Assembly (NCBI GenBank): GCA_019414245.1
Contig: DXMK01000018.1
Location: forward strand, 1-64,000
DNA length: 64,000 nucleotides
Direction of reading: 5' to 3'
Source of the DNA: Collinsella sp.
GTDB lineage: Bacteria > Actinomycetota > Coriobacteriia > Coriobacteriales > Coriobacteriaceae
The notes beneath the pieces are model-generated. The model worked only from the letters and a program-made list of their open reading frames with translations, ran no database searches and was not told the origin of the DNA. Positions 8,714 to 16,858 of this stretch are shown here, piece by piece. Every line of letters starts with the position of its first letter. The stretch's first letter is position 1. A program made the position numbers and the translations under genes.

Positions 8714-9415
8714 GTGGACGAACCGGAGATCGTGGTGGTCGACTACCACAAGGGCAACTTGTCGAGCGTCGTGCGCGGGCTTGCGCGCGCCGGTGCCGCC
8801 GCTTGCACGTCGGACGATTCGGAGCAGATCCGCAACGCCGACGGCCTGGTCATCCCGGGCGTGGGTGCGTTCTACGACGCGATTGCCTTTATGCGCGAGA
8901 GCGGCGAGGCGGACGCGGTGATCGACGCCGTTGCTGCCGGAACTCCGCTGCTCGGCATCTGCCTGGGCCTTCAGCTGTTTTTTGAGCGCGGCGACGAGGG
9001 CGTGCCGGCGGACGAGGGTGCGGACGCGGACGACGATGCCTCCGAGCAGGCCGGTGGCCCCTGGGTCGATGGCCTGGGCATCATGCGCGGCTCGTGCACG
9101 CGCCTGGAGTCAAGCCGTCTGAAGGTGCCGCACGTGGGCTGGGACCAGGTGCACATGACGCCCACCGGTGCGGCCGACCCGCTGCTCGCCGGTTTTGCCG
9201 AGGGCGCCAACATGTACTTCACCCACAGCTACGCGGTGACCGACGACGCCGATGCCGCTGATGTTTTGGCGCGCACGCACTATACGCGGAGCTTCCCATG
9301 CATTGTGCACCACGGCAACGTGTGGGGCTGCCAGTTCCATCCCGAGAAATCCTCTGCGCTGGGTCAGCGCATCCTTAAGAACTTCGTCAACATCGTCGAG
9401 GAGGTTGGCCGATGA
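8714..9415 (+). CDS. hisH: Imidazole glycerol phosphate synthase, glutaminase subunit
   Basis: Class I glutamine amidotransferase that supplies ammonia to HisF. The GTG at 8714 is chosen because GGAGGG precedes it and the protein then begins VDEPEIVVVDYHKGN, the normal HisH N terminus; the frame extends upstream through the palindrome and hisB but without homology. 233 residues. The catalytic Cys is in LLGICLGLQLF and the His/Glu pair in CQFHPEKS. A short acidic insert (DEGADADDDASEQAG) lengthens it compared with the usual 200. Overlaps hisA by 4 bases. Confidence 0.93.
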   Translation: MDEPEIVVVDYHKGNLSSVVRGLARAGAAACTSDDSEQIRNADGLVIPGVGAFYDAIAFMRESGEADAVIDAVAAGTPLLGICLGLQLFFERGDEGVPADEGADADDDASEQAGGPWVDGLGIMRGSCTRLESSRLKVPHVGWDQVHMTPTGAADPLLAGFAEGANMYFTHSYAVTDDADAADVLARTHYTRSFPCIVHHGNVWGCQFHPEKSSALGQRILKNFVNIVEEVGR

Positions 9416-10155
9416 TCCTGTTTCCCGCAATCGATCTGATCGGCGGCAAGGTCGTGCGCCTGGAGCGCGGCGACCGCAGCCGCTGCAAGGTATATTCCGA
9501 CGACCCCATGGCCGTTGCCCGCTCGTTTGCCGAGCAGGGCGCGAGCTGGGTACACGTCGTCGACCTGTCCGCCGCCTTTGGCGAGGACGAGGACGCGTGC
9601 GCTGCCAACTCGGCGGCGATTAAGGCTATCTGCGGCGTCGACGGCCTGTCCGTGGACGTGGGCGGCGGCGTCCGCTCGCTCGCGCGCATCGACGAGCTGG
9701 CTGGCTTCGGGGCACGCCGTATCGCACTGGGTACCGTACTGGTGACCGAGCCGGGTTTTGCCGAGGTGGCGGCGCAGGGCTTTGGCGAGCTGCTGGTAGC
9801 GGATATCGCCGCGCGCGATGGCCAGGTCAAGGTGAACGGTTGGCGCGACGGCGCGGGCGTGGCGCTCGACGATGCTGTGGCGCAGCTTTCTGAGCTGGGC
9901 TTTAAGCATCTGGTGTATACCGATATCGCGCGCGATGGCATGCAGACGGGCATCGACGTGGCGGCGTATCGCCATGTTGCCGAGGTCGCGGGTTTTCCCG
10001 TCGTCGCCTCGGGCGGCATCTCGACGCTCGACGATATTCGCGCGCTTGCCGCGGTGGGCGAGGGCGCGATTGAAGGCGCCATTACCGGCCGTGCGCTCTA
10101 CGAGGGCAACTTTACGCTGGTACAGGCGCTGGCCGCCGCCCGAGGGGAGGAGTAG
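9412..10155 (+). CDS. hisA: ProFAR isomerase
   Basis: Amadori isomerisation of ProFAR to PRFAR. 247-residue TIM barrel with the N-terminal AIDLIGGKVVRL strand carrying the catalytic Asp, the second Asp in LVYTDIARDGM, and the phosphate-binding turns VDVGGGVRS and VVASGGIST. Starts inside the hisH stop (ATGA), typical of tight coupling. Confidence 0.96.
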   Translation: MILFPAIDLIGGKVVRLERGDRSRCKVYSDDPMAVARSFAEQGASWVHVVDLSAAFGEDEDACAANSAAIKAICGVDGLSVDVGGGVRSLARIDELAGFGARRIALGTVLVTEPGFAEVAAQGFGELLVADIAARDGQVKVNGWRDGAGVALDDAVAQLSELGFKHLVYTDIARDGMQTGIDVAAYRHVAEVAGFPVVASGGISTLDDIRALAAVGEGAIEGAITGRALYEGNFTLVQALAAARGEE

Positions 10156-10158
10156 CCC

Positions 10159-10941
10159 ATGCTTACCAAGCGCGTGATTCCCTGCCTAGACGTCAAGGAC
10201 GGCCACGTGGTCAAGGGCGTCAACTTTGTGAGCCTGCGCGATGCGGGCGATCCGGTGGAGCTTGCCCGCGCTTACGATCGCGAGGGTGCGGACGAGGTCG
10301 TGTTCCTGGACATCACCGCCACGAGCGACAACCGTGCGACGACCATCGAGATGGCAGCGCATGCGGCCGAGGAGCTGGCCATTCCCTACACCGTGGGCGG
10401 TGGCTTTCGCGATCTTGCGGGCATGCGAACCATGGTGGCGGCCGGTGCCGACAAGGTGTCGCTTAACTCTGCCGCCGTGCGCAATCCGTCGTTGATCAGT
10501 CAGGCCGCCGCGGCGTTTGGCAGCCAGGCCGTGGTCGTGGCGATCGATGCCAAACGCGTGGGCCTGCCCGGCGAGCCGGACGCCGACAAGTGGGAGGTCT
10601 TCACGGCGGGCGGCCGCAACGCCACCGGTATCGACGCGGTGGCGTGGGCCGAGGAGGCAGCTCGTCGCGGCGCCGGCGAGATTCTGCTGACCAGTATGGA
10701 CCGCGACGGCACCAAGGTCGGCTTTGACCTGGCACTCACCCGCGCCGTGGCGCGCGCAGTGCCGATTCCCGTCATCGCGAGCGGCGGCGTGGGCACGCTC
10801 GAACATTTCGCCGAGGGTGTGATCGAGGGCGAGGCCGACGCCGTACTGGCGGCCAGCGTCTTTCACTTTGGAACCTTCAGCATTCGCCAGGTGAAGGAGT
10901 ATATGGCCAGCCAAGGCATCCCTGTGAGGCTGGACTTCTAG
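10159..10941 (+). CDS. hisF: Imidazole glycerol phosphate synthase, cyclase subunit
   Basis: Converts PRFAR and ammonia from HisH into IGP and AICAR. 260-residue TIM barrel, family length. Marks: RVIPCLDVKDGHVVKG with the catalytic Asp, PYTVGGGFRD, LLTSMDRDGTKVGFD with the second Asp, and IASGGVGT. Three bases separate it from hisA. The AICAR by-product feeds purine synthesis, whose PurH is encoded at 51639 in this window. A large palindromic element follows before hisI. Confidence 0.97.
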   Translation: MLTKRVIPCLDVKDGHVVKGVNFVSLRDAGDPVELARAYDREGADEVVFLDITATSDNRATTIEMAAHAAEELAIPYTVGGGFRDLAGMRTMVAAGADKVSLNSAAVRNPSLISQAAAAFGSQAVVVAIDAKRVGLPGEPDADKWEVFTAGGRNATGIDAVAWAEEAARRGAGEILLTSMDRDGTKVGFDLALTRAVARAVPIPVIASGGVGTLEHFAEGVIEGEADAVLAASVFHFGTFSIRQVKEYMASQGIPVRLDF

Positions 10942-10954
10942 TGCTGCGGCTTGC

Positions 10955-11040
10955 CCAGGCACCGCATCTTGCCGCTCAAACCGTCGCTCGCGTACCAAAG
11001 TACGCGTCGCTCCTCTTTCGCGGCAACCTGCGGCACCTGG
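10955..11040. repeat. Compound palindromic element, copy 1 (covarying family)
   Basis: Outer arm CCAGG / CCTGG (10955-10959 / 11036-11040), then stems CCGCA / TGCGG and TTGCCGC / GCGGCAA separated by two symmetric 2-base internal loops, and an apical hairpin CGCGTAC-CAAA-GTACGCG (10989-11006). A homologous copy lies at 53255-53341 after purH. Between the copies at least four base pairs change on both sides, while internal-loop positions and the unpaired CTCAAACCGTCGCT and CGCTCCTCTTTCG segments are kept. Confidence 0.85.
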
Positions 11041-11082
11041 ACAACCCTCGCCGACCTGCGAAGTTTGAATTTGGGGAGAGAA

Positions 11083-11424
11083 ATGGAAGAGATAACCGAT
11101 CCTTCAAAACTTACGTACGACGCCCGCGGGCTGATTCCTTGTGTGGTTCAACAGTATGACACCGGCGAGGTGCTTATGGTTGCTTGGATGAACGAGGAAT
11201 CGGTGGGGCTTACGCTCAAGACCGGGACCACGTGGTTTTGGAGTCGCAGCCGTCAGGAGCTCTGGAACAAGGGCGCGACGAGTGGCAACATGCAGGAGGT
11301 CAAGGAGCTCTGGGCCGACTGCGATAACGATACGCTGCTGGTCAAGGTCGACTCGCCGGGTCCGGCCTGCCACACCGGCAACCGTACCTGCTTCTTTAAG
11401 CGCGTAAAGGGGGGAACACGATGA
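11083..11424 (+). CDS. hisI: Phosphoribosyl-AMP cyclohydrolase
   Basis: Opens the adenine ring of PR-AMP, third step of the pathway. 113 residues from the ATG at 11083 (GGGGAGAG upstream); the longer frame would read through the palindromic element. Family residues: WFWSRSRQELWNKG, the acidic Mg-binding motif DCDNDTLL, and zinc-binding Cys in GPACHTGNRTCFF. Monofunctional: HisE is a separate gene. Overlaps the next small gene by 4 bases. Confidence 0.95.
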   Translation: MEEITDPSKLTYDARGLIPCVVQQYDTGEVLMVAWMNEESVGLTLKTGTTWFWSRSRQELWNKGATSGNMQEVKELWADCDNDTLLVKVDSPGPACHTGNRTCFFKRVKGGTR

Positions 11425-11648
11425 AGGTCGTGACGCCGTTCGAAGTCGCTGACTGCAACGCCGAGCTCCTCCGCGCGGGCGTGCCGTGCCGCGTGCACCT
11501 GACCGATGCCTGCGGGGCGCAGTCGCTTTGGCTCGAGGCCGAGAAGGAAAGGCTCGACGAGGCCCATGCCGTCATCGTTGAGTTCTTTGAGAAAAAGGGC
11601 GCAAAGCCTCGGTTCGATGAGACCGGTAATTACTTTACGCTGCAGTAA
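11421..11648 (+). CDS. RDAC-family small protein between hisI and hisE
   Basis: 75 residues with the motif VHLTDACGAQSL, which resembles the small RDAC-family proteins of Firmicutes and gut Actinobacteria whose function is unknown. It starts inside the hisI stop codon (ATGA) and ends 15 bases before hisE, so it is translated as part of the his operon. The position suggests a link to histidine or nucleotide metabolism, but that is inference from location only. Confidence 0.8.
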   Translation: MKVVTPFEVADCNAELLRAGVPCRVHLTDACGAQSLWLEAEKERLDEAHAVIVEFFEKKGAKPRFDETGNYFTLQ

Positions 11649-11663
11649 CGAGAGGAAATAACC

Positions 11664-11981
11664 ATGGGAGTCAGAACAGCTAACGTGCAGCCGGGAAACA
11701 TCGGCGAGACGCTGACGGGACTGGCCGAGGTGATTCACGACCGTCGCGATGCATCGCCGCAGGAGAGTTATACCGCTCGCCTGCTGACCGATGTCGAGGA
11801 CGAGCTGCTCAAGAAGCTTGCCGAGGAGGCAAGCGAGGTGATCATGGCCTGCAAGGATAACGACCACGATCACATCCGCTACGAGGCCGGCGACCTGGTC
11901 TACCACCTGCTCGTGACACTCGAGCGTTACGGCATCACCCTCGACGAGCTGGCCGGCGAACTCAACGCCCGCCGCCACTAG
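11664..11981 (+). CDS. hisE: Phosphoribosyl-ATP diphosphatase
   Basis: Second step of histidine synthesis: removes pyrophosphate from PR-ATP. 105 residues with the MazG-like alpha-helical fold: KKLAEEASEVIMA and YEAGDLVYHLLV carry the Glu/Asp magnesium ligands. Good GAGAGGAAA ribosome site. It is the last gene of the operon, and its stop codon lies inside the 5' arm of the terminator hairpin. Confidence 0.95.
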   Translation: MGVRTANVQPGNIGETLTGLAEVIHDRRDASPQESYTARLLTDVEDELLKKLAEEASEVIMACKDNDHDHIRYEAGDLVYHLLVTLERYGITLDELAGELNARRH

Positions 11982-12009
11982 TCGTTAAAGAACATCCCTA
12001 ACGACTAGT
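11977..12009. terminator. Shared hairpin between convergent hisE and histidinol phosphatase gene
   Basis: Perfect 11-bp inverted repeat ACTAGTCGTTA (11977-11987) / TAACGACTAGT (11999-12009) with an 11-base loop. It overlaps the end of hisE and touches the end of the minus-strand PHP gene. No long T run follows on either strand, so it may act as a 3'-end stabiliser as much as a terminator. Confidence 0.7.
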
Positions 12010-12010
12010 C

Positions 12011-12922
12011 TTAGGCGAGGGGTGTGGGCTCCCATTCGCCGGTGAAGCGGGGAATGTCGAAAGTCCGGTAACCGCAGTCGTAGGCGTGGGCCTGGGCCTC
12101 GCGGATGTTCCAGCAGATGTCGCAGGCGCGGTGTGCGTCCGAGCCAAAAGTAATCGGCACCTCGGCGTGGGCGAAGCGACGCAAAAGGCCGGTCGCGGGG
12201 TAGTAATCGTCGAGGCCCTTGCGCGGCGCGGCGGTCGAGACCTCGACACGGCGACCAGTGTCGTGAGCGCACTCGGCCATCTGCCCCCAAAACGGAGCGG
12301 GGTCAAAGTCGGGCGCAAAGCCTTCCTTCGAAAAGCGCATGACCAGGTCGGGGTGGGCCATCACGTCAAAGTTGAGTGAGCTTTCGCAGGCGCGGCACCA
12401 GTCGTCGACGTAGCGCCCCCATACGCCGCGCACGCCCAGGTTTTCCCAAACATGCAGGTTGGTATCGTCGTCGATCCAGCCGCAGCGCGAGTCGGGCGTA
12501 TCGGGGCGCGCGACGTCCTCTGTCCCTGCCGTGCCCGCAGCGCCGGCCATGATATCGCCCGGATCGCCAATCCAGTGCACACTGCCCAAGCGCACTACGG
12601 CACCCTGGGACCAGCGCTCCACCAAGGGCTCGCAGCCCTCGTACCAATCGCATTCAAAACCGTAGATAAAGGCGAGCTCCGGCGCGATTTGCGCGGCGAG
12701 CTTGCGGGCGTCCTCAAAGGCCAGGCGATGCGCCGTCAGGTCGCCCTCGACAACTTGCACTTCGCAGTTGGCGTCCATGCTGGCGGGCAGGGTGAGGTGG
12801 TCAGTCGAGACCATGACGCGGCAGCCGGCCGCAGCAGCGGCGCGGACGTTTTCCTCAAACGTGGCATGTCCATCCGAAAACGAGGTATGGGTATGGCAAT
12901 CGACCAGCGGGCAGGCGGACAT
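12011..12922 (-). CDS. Histidinol-phosphatase, PHP family
   Basis: 303 residues from the ATG at 12922 (AAGGAG upstream on the minus strand); an upstream in-frame stretch lacks homology. PHP metal motifs are clear: DCHTHTSFSDGHATF at the N terminus, FECDWYEG, VMAHPDLV and FGSDAHRA near the C terminus. It is the HisJ/HisK type that dephosphorylates histidinol phosphate, the activity missing from the monofunctional HisB. It lies convergent to the his operon with a 29-bp gap, so it is regulated separately. Confidence 0.88.
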   Translation of the reverse strand: MSACPLVDCHTHTSFSDGHATFEENVRAAAAAGCRVMVSTDHLTLPASMDANCEVQVVEGDLTAHRLAFEDARKLAAQIAPELAFIYGFECDWYEGCEPLVERWSQGAVVRLGSVHWIGDPGDIMAGAAGTAGTEDVARPDTPDSRCGWIDDDTNLHVWENLGVRGVWGRYVDDWCRACESSLNFDVMAHPDLVMRFSKEGFAPDFDPAPFWGQMAECAHDTGRRVEVSTAAPRKGLDDYYPATGLLRRFAHAEVPITFGSDAHRACDICWNIREAQAHAYDCGYRTFDIPRFTGEWEPTPLA

Positions 12923-13230
12923 GGCGACTCCTTTGCATTTGGCGAATCCGCTCCATTGTAATGGCGCAGCCTCGGCGCGTCGGGAACGCCGGGGGTCGAA
13001 ATCGACTGGAAAGGGCAGGCGGCGCATGAGGTTGGAGAGCTGTCCCGTTTGCGTTTTCAAAACGTGTACAGCAGCCTCCAAAAGCTGCAAAAAATGACAT
13101 GTTTGGAGGCTGATGTACATATTTGGATAGGGGCGAGGGCGGCGACGGACGAAAGTCACGCTTGCGCCACGTCCGATGTGCTAGCGTTTGGGTGAATAAA
13201 ACGAGCCCGTGCGGAAAGGATCCGGACCGT

Positions 13231-13716
13231 ATGCAACGTGGAAGTACATCTCCGCTGTCCCGCGAGATCGATGCGCCCGAAACCATCGTCAAGCTGGAGT
13301 GCGACATCGACGACGCGTCGCCCGAGGTACTCGCTTATGCCGCGGACCGCCTGCGCGAGGCAGGTGCGCGCGAGGTGCACTGGTTGCCTCTCTACTGCAA
13401 AAAAGGTCGCCCCGGCTGGCAGCTGCAGGTAATCTGCGCCCGCGAGGACATTGACCATCTGCAGACGATCATCTTTTTGGAAACCACGACCAACGGCATT
13501 CGTCGCCAGGTGATGGAACGCGTCTGTCTGCCACGCCGCTTTGAGCAGGTGGCGACGCCTTGGGGCGAAGTGGCCGTCAAGGTGGCCACCCTGCCTGACG
13601 GCAGTGAGCGTGCGGCGCCCGAGTACGAGGACTGCGCCCGTCTTGCCCGCGAGCATAACGTGCCGCTCCAGCGCGTGATGCAGACGGCCCAGAGCGCGGT
13701 ACTGCGATTTGAGTAG
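13231..13716 (+). CDS. LarC-like nickel insertion protein, C-terminal domain only
   Basis: 161 residues matching the C-terminal half (LarC2, DUF111) of the nickel-pincer cofactor synthase LarC: VKLECDIDDASPEVLAYAAD, HWLPLYCKKGRPGWQL, and TTNGIRR near the middle. Full LarC has about 400 residues, with an N-terminal LarC1 half that in lactobacilli is joined by programmed frameshifting. No LarC1, LarB, LarE or lactate racemase lies upstream; the DNA before it is the promoter region of the divergent PHP gene. Either a stand-alone domain with its own role or a remnant. Start ATG 13231 follows GGAAAGGA. Confidence 0.78.
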   Translation: MQRGSTSPLSREIDAPETIVKLECDIDDASPEVLAYAADRLREAGAREVHWLPLYCKKGRPGWQLQVICAREDIDHLQTIIFLETTTNGIRRQVMERVCLPRRFEQVATPWGEVAVKVATLPDGSERAAPEYEDCARLAREHNVPLQRVMQTAQSAVLRFE

Positions 13717-13771
13717 CGCGGCCGGCGACATCCAGCGCCCAGCCCCATCAACCCCACCCGAAAGGACCACC

Positions 13772-14320
13772 ATGAAATACCTCATCGCCTCCGACATCCA
13801 CGGTTCGGCATATTGGACCGAGCGCCTGGTCGCCGCCATCGAATCCGAGCAGCCCGACCGCATTGTGCTGTTGGGCGACCTGCTCTACCACGGCCCGCGC
13901 AACGACCTGCCGCGCGACTACGCCCCCAAGCGCGTGATTCCGCTGCTCAACGCCCTGGCCGACCGCATCATCGCGGTGCGCGGCAACTGCGACGCCGAGG
14001 TCGACCAGATGGTCCTCGACTTTCCCGTCATGGCCGACTACGCTACGCTGTTCGACGAAGCCGGCCGCGAGCTGTTCCTGACACACGGCCACGTCTTTGG
14101 TGCCGGCATGCACAACAGCGTTGACCACGCGCCCGCACTGCCCGGGGGCTCCGCGCTCGTCTACGGTCACACACACATCAAGGTTAACGAGGCAAGCGAG
14201 GCGCACCCGGGCCTGTGGCTCTTCAACCCCGGCAGCGTGAGCATTCCCAAGGACGGCACACACAGCTACGGCATCTACGAGGGCGGCGCGTTCCGTCACG
14301 TGATCCTGGAGGAGGAATAA
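13772..14320 (+). CDS. YfcE-family phosphodiesterase
   Basis: 182-residue calcineurin-like metallophosphoesterase. All metal motifs are present: ASDIHGS, LLGDLLYHGPRN, VRGNCD, THGHVFG and VYGHTHIK, then FNPGSVSIPK as in YfcE/MJ0936 enzymes that hydrolyse phosphodiesters in vitro. It starts 55 bp after the LarC-like gene with an AAAGGA site and is followed after 2 bases by mazG, so the two form an operon. Confidence 0.9.
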   Translation: MKYLIASDIHGSAYWTERLVAAIESEQPDRIVLLGDLLYHGPRNDLPRDYAPKRVIPLLNALADRIIAVRGNCDAEVDQMVLDFPVMADYATLFDEAGRELFLTHGHVFGAGMHNSVDHAPALPGGSALVYGHTHIKVNEASEAHPGLWLFNPGSVSIPKDGTHSYGIYEGGAFRHVILEEE

Positions 14321-14322
14321 CC

Positions 14323-15183
14323 ATGGCGCAGCACATGGCTCAGCAAAATGCCGAGGGCTCGCGCGACCTGTCCACGCTGGTCGACGCGTCGGCCGAGCTG
14401 CAGCATCTGGTGCAGACCATCTGGCGCCTGCGTCAGCCCGATGGCTGCCCGTGGGACCGCGAACAGACGCATCAGAGCATTGGCAAGAACATGATCGAGG
14501 AGGCCTACGAGGCGCTCGACTGCATCGAGGCCGACGATGCCACGCATCTGCGCGAGGAGCTGGGCGACGTGCTCATGCAGGTCGTACTGCATGCGCAGAT
14601 TGCGGCGGACGCCGGTGAGTTTTCGCTGGCCGATGTGGCACGCGATATCGACGCCAAGCTCATCCGCCGCCACCCACACGTGTTTGGCGATGCGGACGCC
14701 GAGAGCTCCGACGAGGTTCTCAAGATCTGGGACGAGGTCAAGCTTGCCGAGAAGGCCGCCAAAGACCAGGCCGTGGCGGCAGGCGAGGCCGCGCCCGAGG
14801 GTCTGCTCGACGGCGTGCCCACGCACCTGCCGGCGCTGATGCAGGCTCAGAAGGTGTCGCGCAAGGCGGCTACCGTGGGCTTTGAGTGGGAGACGGTCCA
14901 GGACGTGTGGGACGAGGTCGCCGAGGAGCGTGCCGAGTTTGAGGCCGAGGCTTCCGGCTCGCCCGAGCGCGAGATGGAGTTTGGCGACCTGCTCTTTGCT
15001 CTGGTCAACGTTGCGCGCAAGGAGGGAATCGACGCCGAGAGCGCCCTGCGTGCCAGCACGGCAAAGTTCCGCCGCCGCTGGGCCGCGATGGAGCAGATGG
15101 CGGCCGACGCCCACGTTGATCTGGCCGAGCTTTCGACCCACGGCCTCAATGACCTCTGGGATGCCGCAAAGGCAGAGGAGTAA
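14323..15183 (+). CDS. mazG: Nucleoside triphosphate pyrophosphohydrolase MazG
   Basis: 286 residues with two MazG modules, as in E. coli MazG: the first from LVQTIWRLRQPDGCPWD through EEAYEALDCI and REELGDVLMQ, the second around EVAEERAEFEAE and EFGDLLFALVNVARKEG. The acidic EExxE...ExxD residues that bind magnesium are intact in both. It removes pyrophosphate from NTPs or dNTPs. Start ATG 14323 is preceded by GGAGGAA within the end of the phosphodiesterase gene. Confidence 0.92.
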   Translation: MAQHMAQQNAEGSRDLSTLVDASAELQHLVQTIWRLRQPDGCPWDREQTHQSIGKNMIEEAYEALDCIEADDATHLREELGDVLMQVVLHAQIAADAGEFSLADVARDIDAKLIRRHPHVFGDADAESSDEVLKIWDEVKLAEKAAKDQAVAAGEAAPEGLLDGVPTHLPALMQAQKVSRKAATVGFEWETVQDVWDEVAEERAEFEAEASGSPEREMEFGDLLFALVNVARKEGIDAESALRASTAKFRRRWAAMEQMAADAHVDLAELSTHGLNDLWDAAKAEE

Positions 15184-15190
15184 GACTGCG

Positions 15191-15233
15191 GGGGCGACGG
15201 GACGGACTTGTCCCATCGCCCCTATTATTTTTT
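15191..15233 (+). terminator. Rho-independent terminator after mazG
   Basis: Stem GGGGCGA-C-GGGAC (15191-15203) / GTCCC-A-TCGCCCC (15210-15222) with one mismatch and loop GGACTT, followed by a T-rich tract with six T. It separates mazG from the enolase promoter. Confidence 0.9.
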
Positions 15234-15240
15234 AAAAAGA

Positions 15241-15270
15241 TTGTATCCCTTGGCTAACTTAGGGCATAAT
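15241..15270 (+). promoter_or_regulatory. eno: Probable enolase promoter
   Basis: TTGTAT (15241-15246), an 18-bp spacer and CATAAT (15265-15270) precede a leader of about 100 bases. A 10-bp direct repeat GGCTAACTTA occurs at 15252-15261, inside the promoter, and at 15287-15296, just downstream; a regulator could bind both copies. Confidence 0.5.
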
Positions 15271-15372
15271 GCAAAAAGTGCGATAAGGCTAACTTATGAA
15301 CCTGCGCGCCACTGTAGCGTGCAAGCCGTGTCGCCAAGCATTCAACCCGTTTCCAAGTGAGAGGGAGACAAC

Positions 15373-16662
15373 ATGAGCGATATTTTGGACGTCTACGGTC
15401 GCGAGGTGCTCGACAGCCGCGGCAATCCCACTGTCGAGGTCGAGGTCGTGCTCGAGGACGGTAGCTTTGGCCGCGCAATGGTGCCTTCGGGCGCTTCGAC
15501 CGGTGCCTTTGAGGCCTGCGAGCTGCGCGATGGCGACAAGGGCCGCTACCTGGGCAAGGGCGTTTCGCAGGCCGTCGAGCACGTCAATAACGAGTGCGCT
15601 AACGCCGTCGTGGGCCTCGACGCCTTCGACCAGCGCGCCGTCGATGCCGCGCTGATTGCCGCGGACGGTACCCCCAACAAGACCAAGCTCGGTGCCAACG
15701 CCATCCTGGGCGTGTCGCTGGCCGTCGCCCGCGCCGCTGCCGAGTCGGCGGGTCTTTCGCTGTACCAGTACCTGGGCGGCGTCAACGCCCATCTGCTGCC
15801 CACGCCCATGATGAACATCCTCAACGGCGGCGTGCATGCCGACAATAACGTCGACTTCCAGGAGTTCATGATCATGCCGGTGGGCGCCCCGAGCTTTGCC
15901 GAGGGCCTGCGTTGGTGCGCCGAGGTCTACCACACCCTCAAGGGCGTGCTGCACGAGGCCGGCCTGGGCGGCGGCGTGGGCGACGAGGGCGGCTTTGCGC
16001 CCAACCTTAAGACCAATGCCGAGCCGTTCGAGTACATTACCAAGGCCGTCGAGAAGGCTGGCTTTAAGCCTGGCGTCGACTTCATGTACGCCATGGACCC
16101 GGCCTCGACCGAGTTCTACAACGCCGAGACCGGCATGTACGAGCTCAAGGGCGAGGGCGTGGAGTACACGAGTGCCCAGATGGTTGATTACTGGGAGAAG
16201 CTCGTCGACACCTATCCCATCATCTCCATCGAGGACGGCATGGCCGAGGAGGACTGGGACGGTTGGGTTGAGCTTACCCGCCGCATTGGCAACAAGGTGC
16301 AGCTGGTGGGCGACGACCTGTTCGTCACCAACACCGAGCGCCTCAAGAAGGGCATCGAGCTGGGTGCCGCCAACGCGATCCTGGTCAAGGTCAATCAGAT
16401 CGGCACGCTCACCGAGTCGCTCGAGGCCATCGAGACCGCCAAGGAGGCCGGTTACGCTTGCATCGTGAGCCACCGCTCCGGCGAGACCGAGGATTCCACG
16501 ATCGCCGACCTGGTCGTGGGCGTCAATGCCGGCCAGATCAAGTCGGGCGCCCCGTGCCGCAGCGACCGTATCGCCAAGTACAACCAGCTCATTCGCATCG
16601 AGGACGAGCTCGAGGGCAGCGCGCGCTACGCCGGCAAGGCCGCGTTCTACAACATTCGCTAG
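15373..16662 (+). CDS. eno: Enolase
   Basis: Glycolytic 2-phosphoglycerate dehydratase, 429 residues, normal length. Signature elements: EVLDSRGNPTVEVEV at the N terminus, catalytic Glu/His in FMIMPVG and GVGDEGGFAPN, metal ligands in MDPASTEFY, SIEDGMAEEDWDGW and LVGDDLFVTN, the catalytic Lys in AILVKVNQIGTLTE, and SHRSGETED. Strong GAGGGAGA ribosome site. Own promoter upstream and strong terminator downstream, so it is a single-gene unit. Confidence 0.98.
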   Translation: MSDILDVYGREVLDSRGNPTVEVEVVLEDGSFGRAMVPSGASTGAFEACELRDGDKGRYLGKGVSQAVEHVNNECANAVVGLDAFDQRAVDAALIAADGTPNKTKLGANAILGVSLAVARAAAESAGLSLYQYLGGVNAHLLPTPMMNILNGGVHADNNVDFQEFMIMPVGAPSFAEGLRWCAEVYHTLKGVLHEAGLGGGVGDEGGFAPNLKTNAEPFEYITKAVEKAGFKPGVDFMYAMDPASTEFYNAETGMYELKGEGVEYTSAQMVDYWEKLVDTYPIISIEDGMAEEDWDGWVELTRRIGNKVQLVGDDLFVTNTERLKKGIELGAANAILVKVNQIGTLTESLEAIETAKEAGYACIVSHRSGETEDSTIADLVVGVNAGQIKSGAPCRSDRIAKYNQLIRIEDELEGSARYAGKAAFYNIR

Positions 16663-16735
16663 GCACGCGGAGCTCGCGGGGGCGGGGAAGACTCGGATTC
16701 GCCTTGCTCCAGCCGGGCGCTGTTGAGCACCATTG

Positions 16736-16767
16736 GGCGCTGGGCCATATGGCTCAGCGCCTTTTTT
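16736..16767 (+). terminator. Rho-independent terminator after eno
   Basis: Eleven-pair stem GGCGCTGGGCC / GGCTCAGCGCC (one G-U) around an ATAT loop, followed directly by TTTTTT. Confidence 0.93.
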
Positions 16768-16858
16768 ATGTCGAGCAAAGGCTGCCGAAGGTGGTGCGCG
16801 CGCTCGTGCTATAACTAGAATACTTAGCGCAAACAAACCTCAACCGCACAAGGCGCAC

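Noticed and set aside
13123..13230. N-terminal extension of the LarC-like gene
   Set aside because: The extension has no homology and lacks a ribosome site, while ATG 13231 has one.
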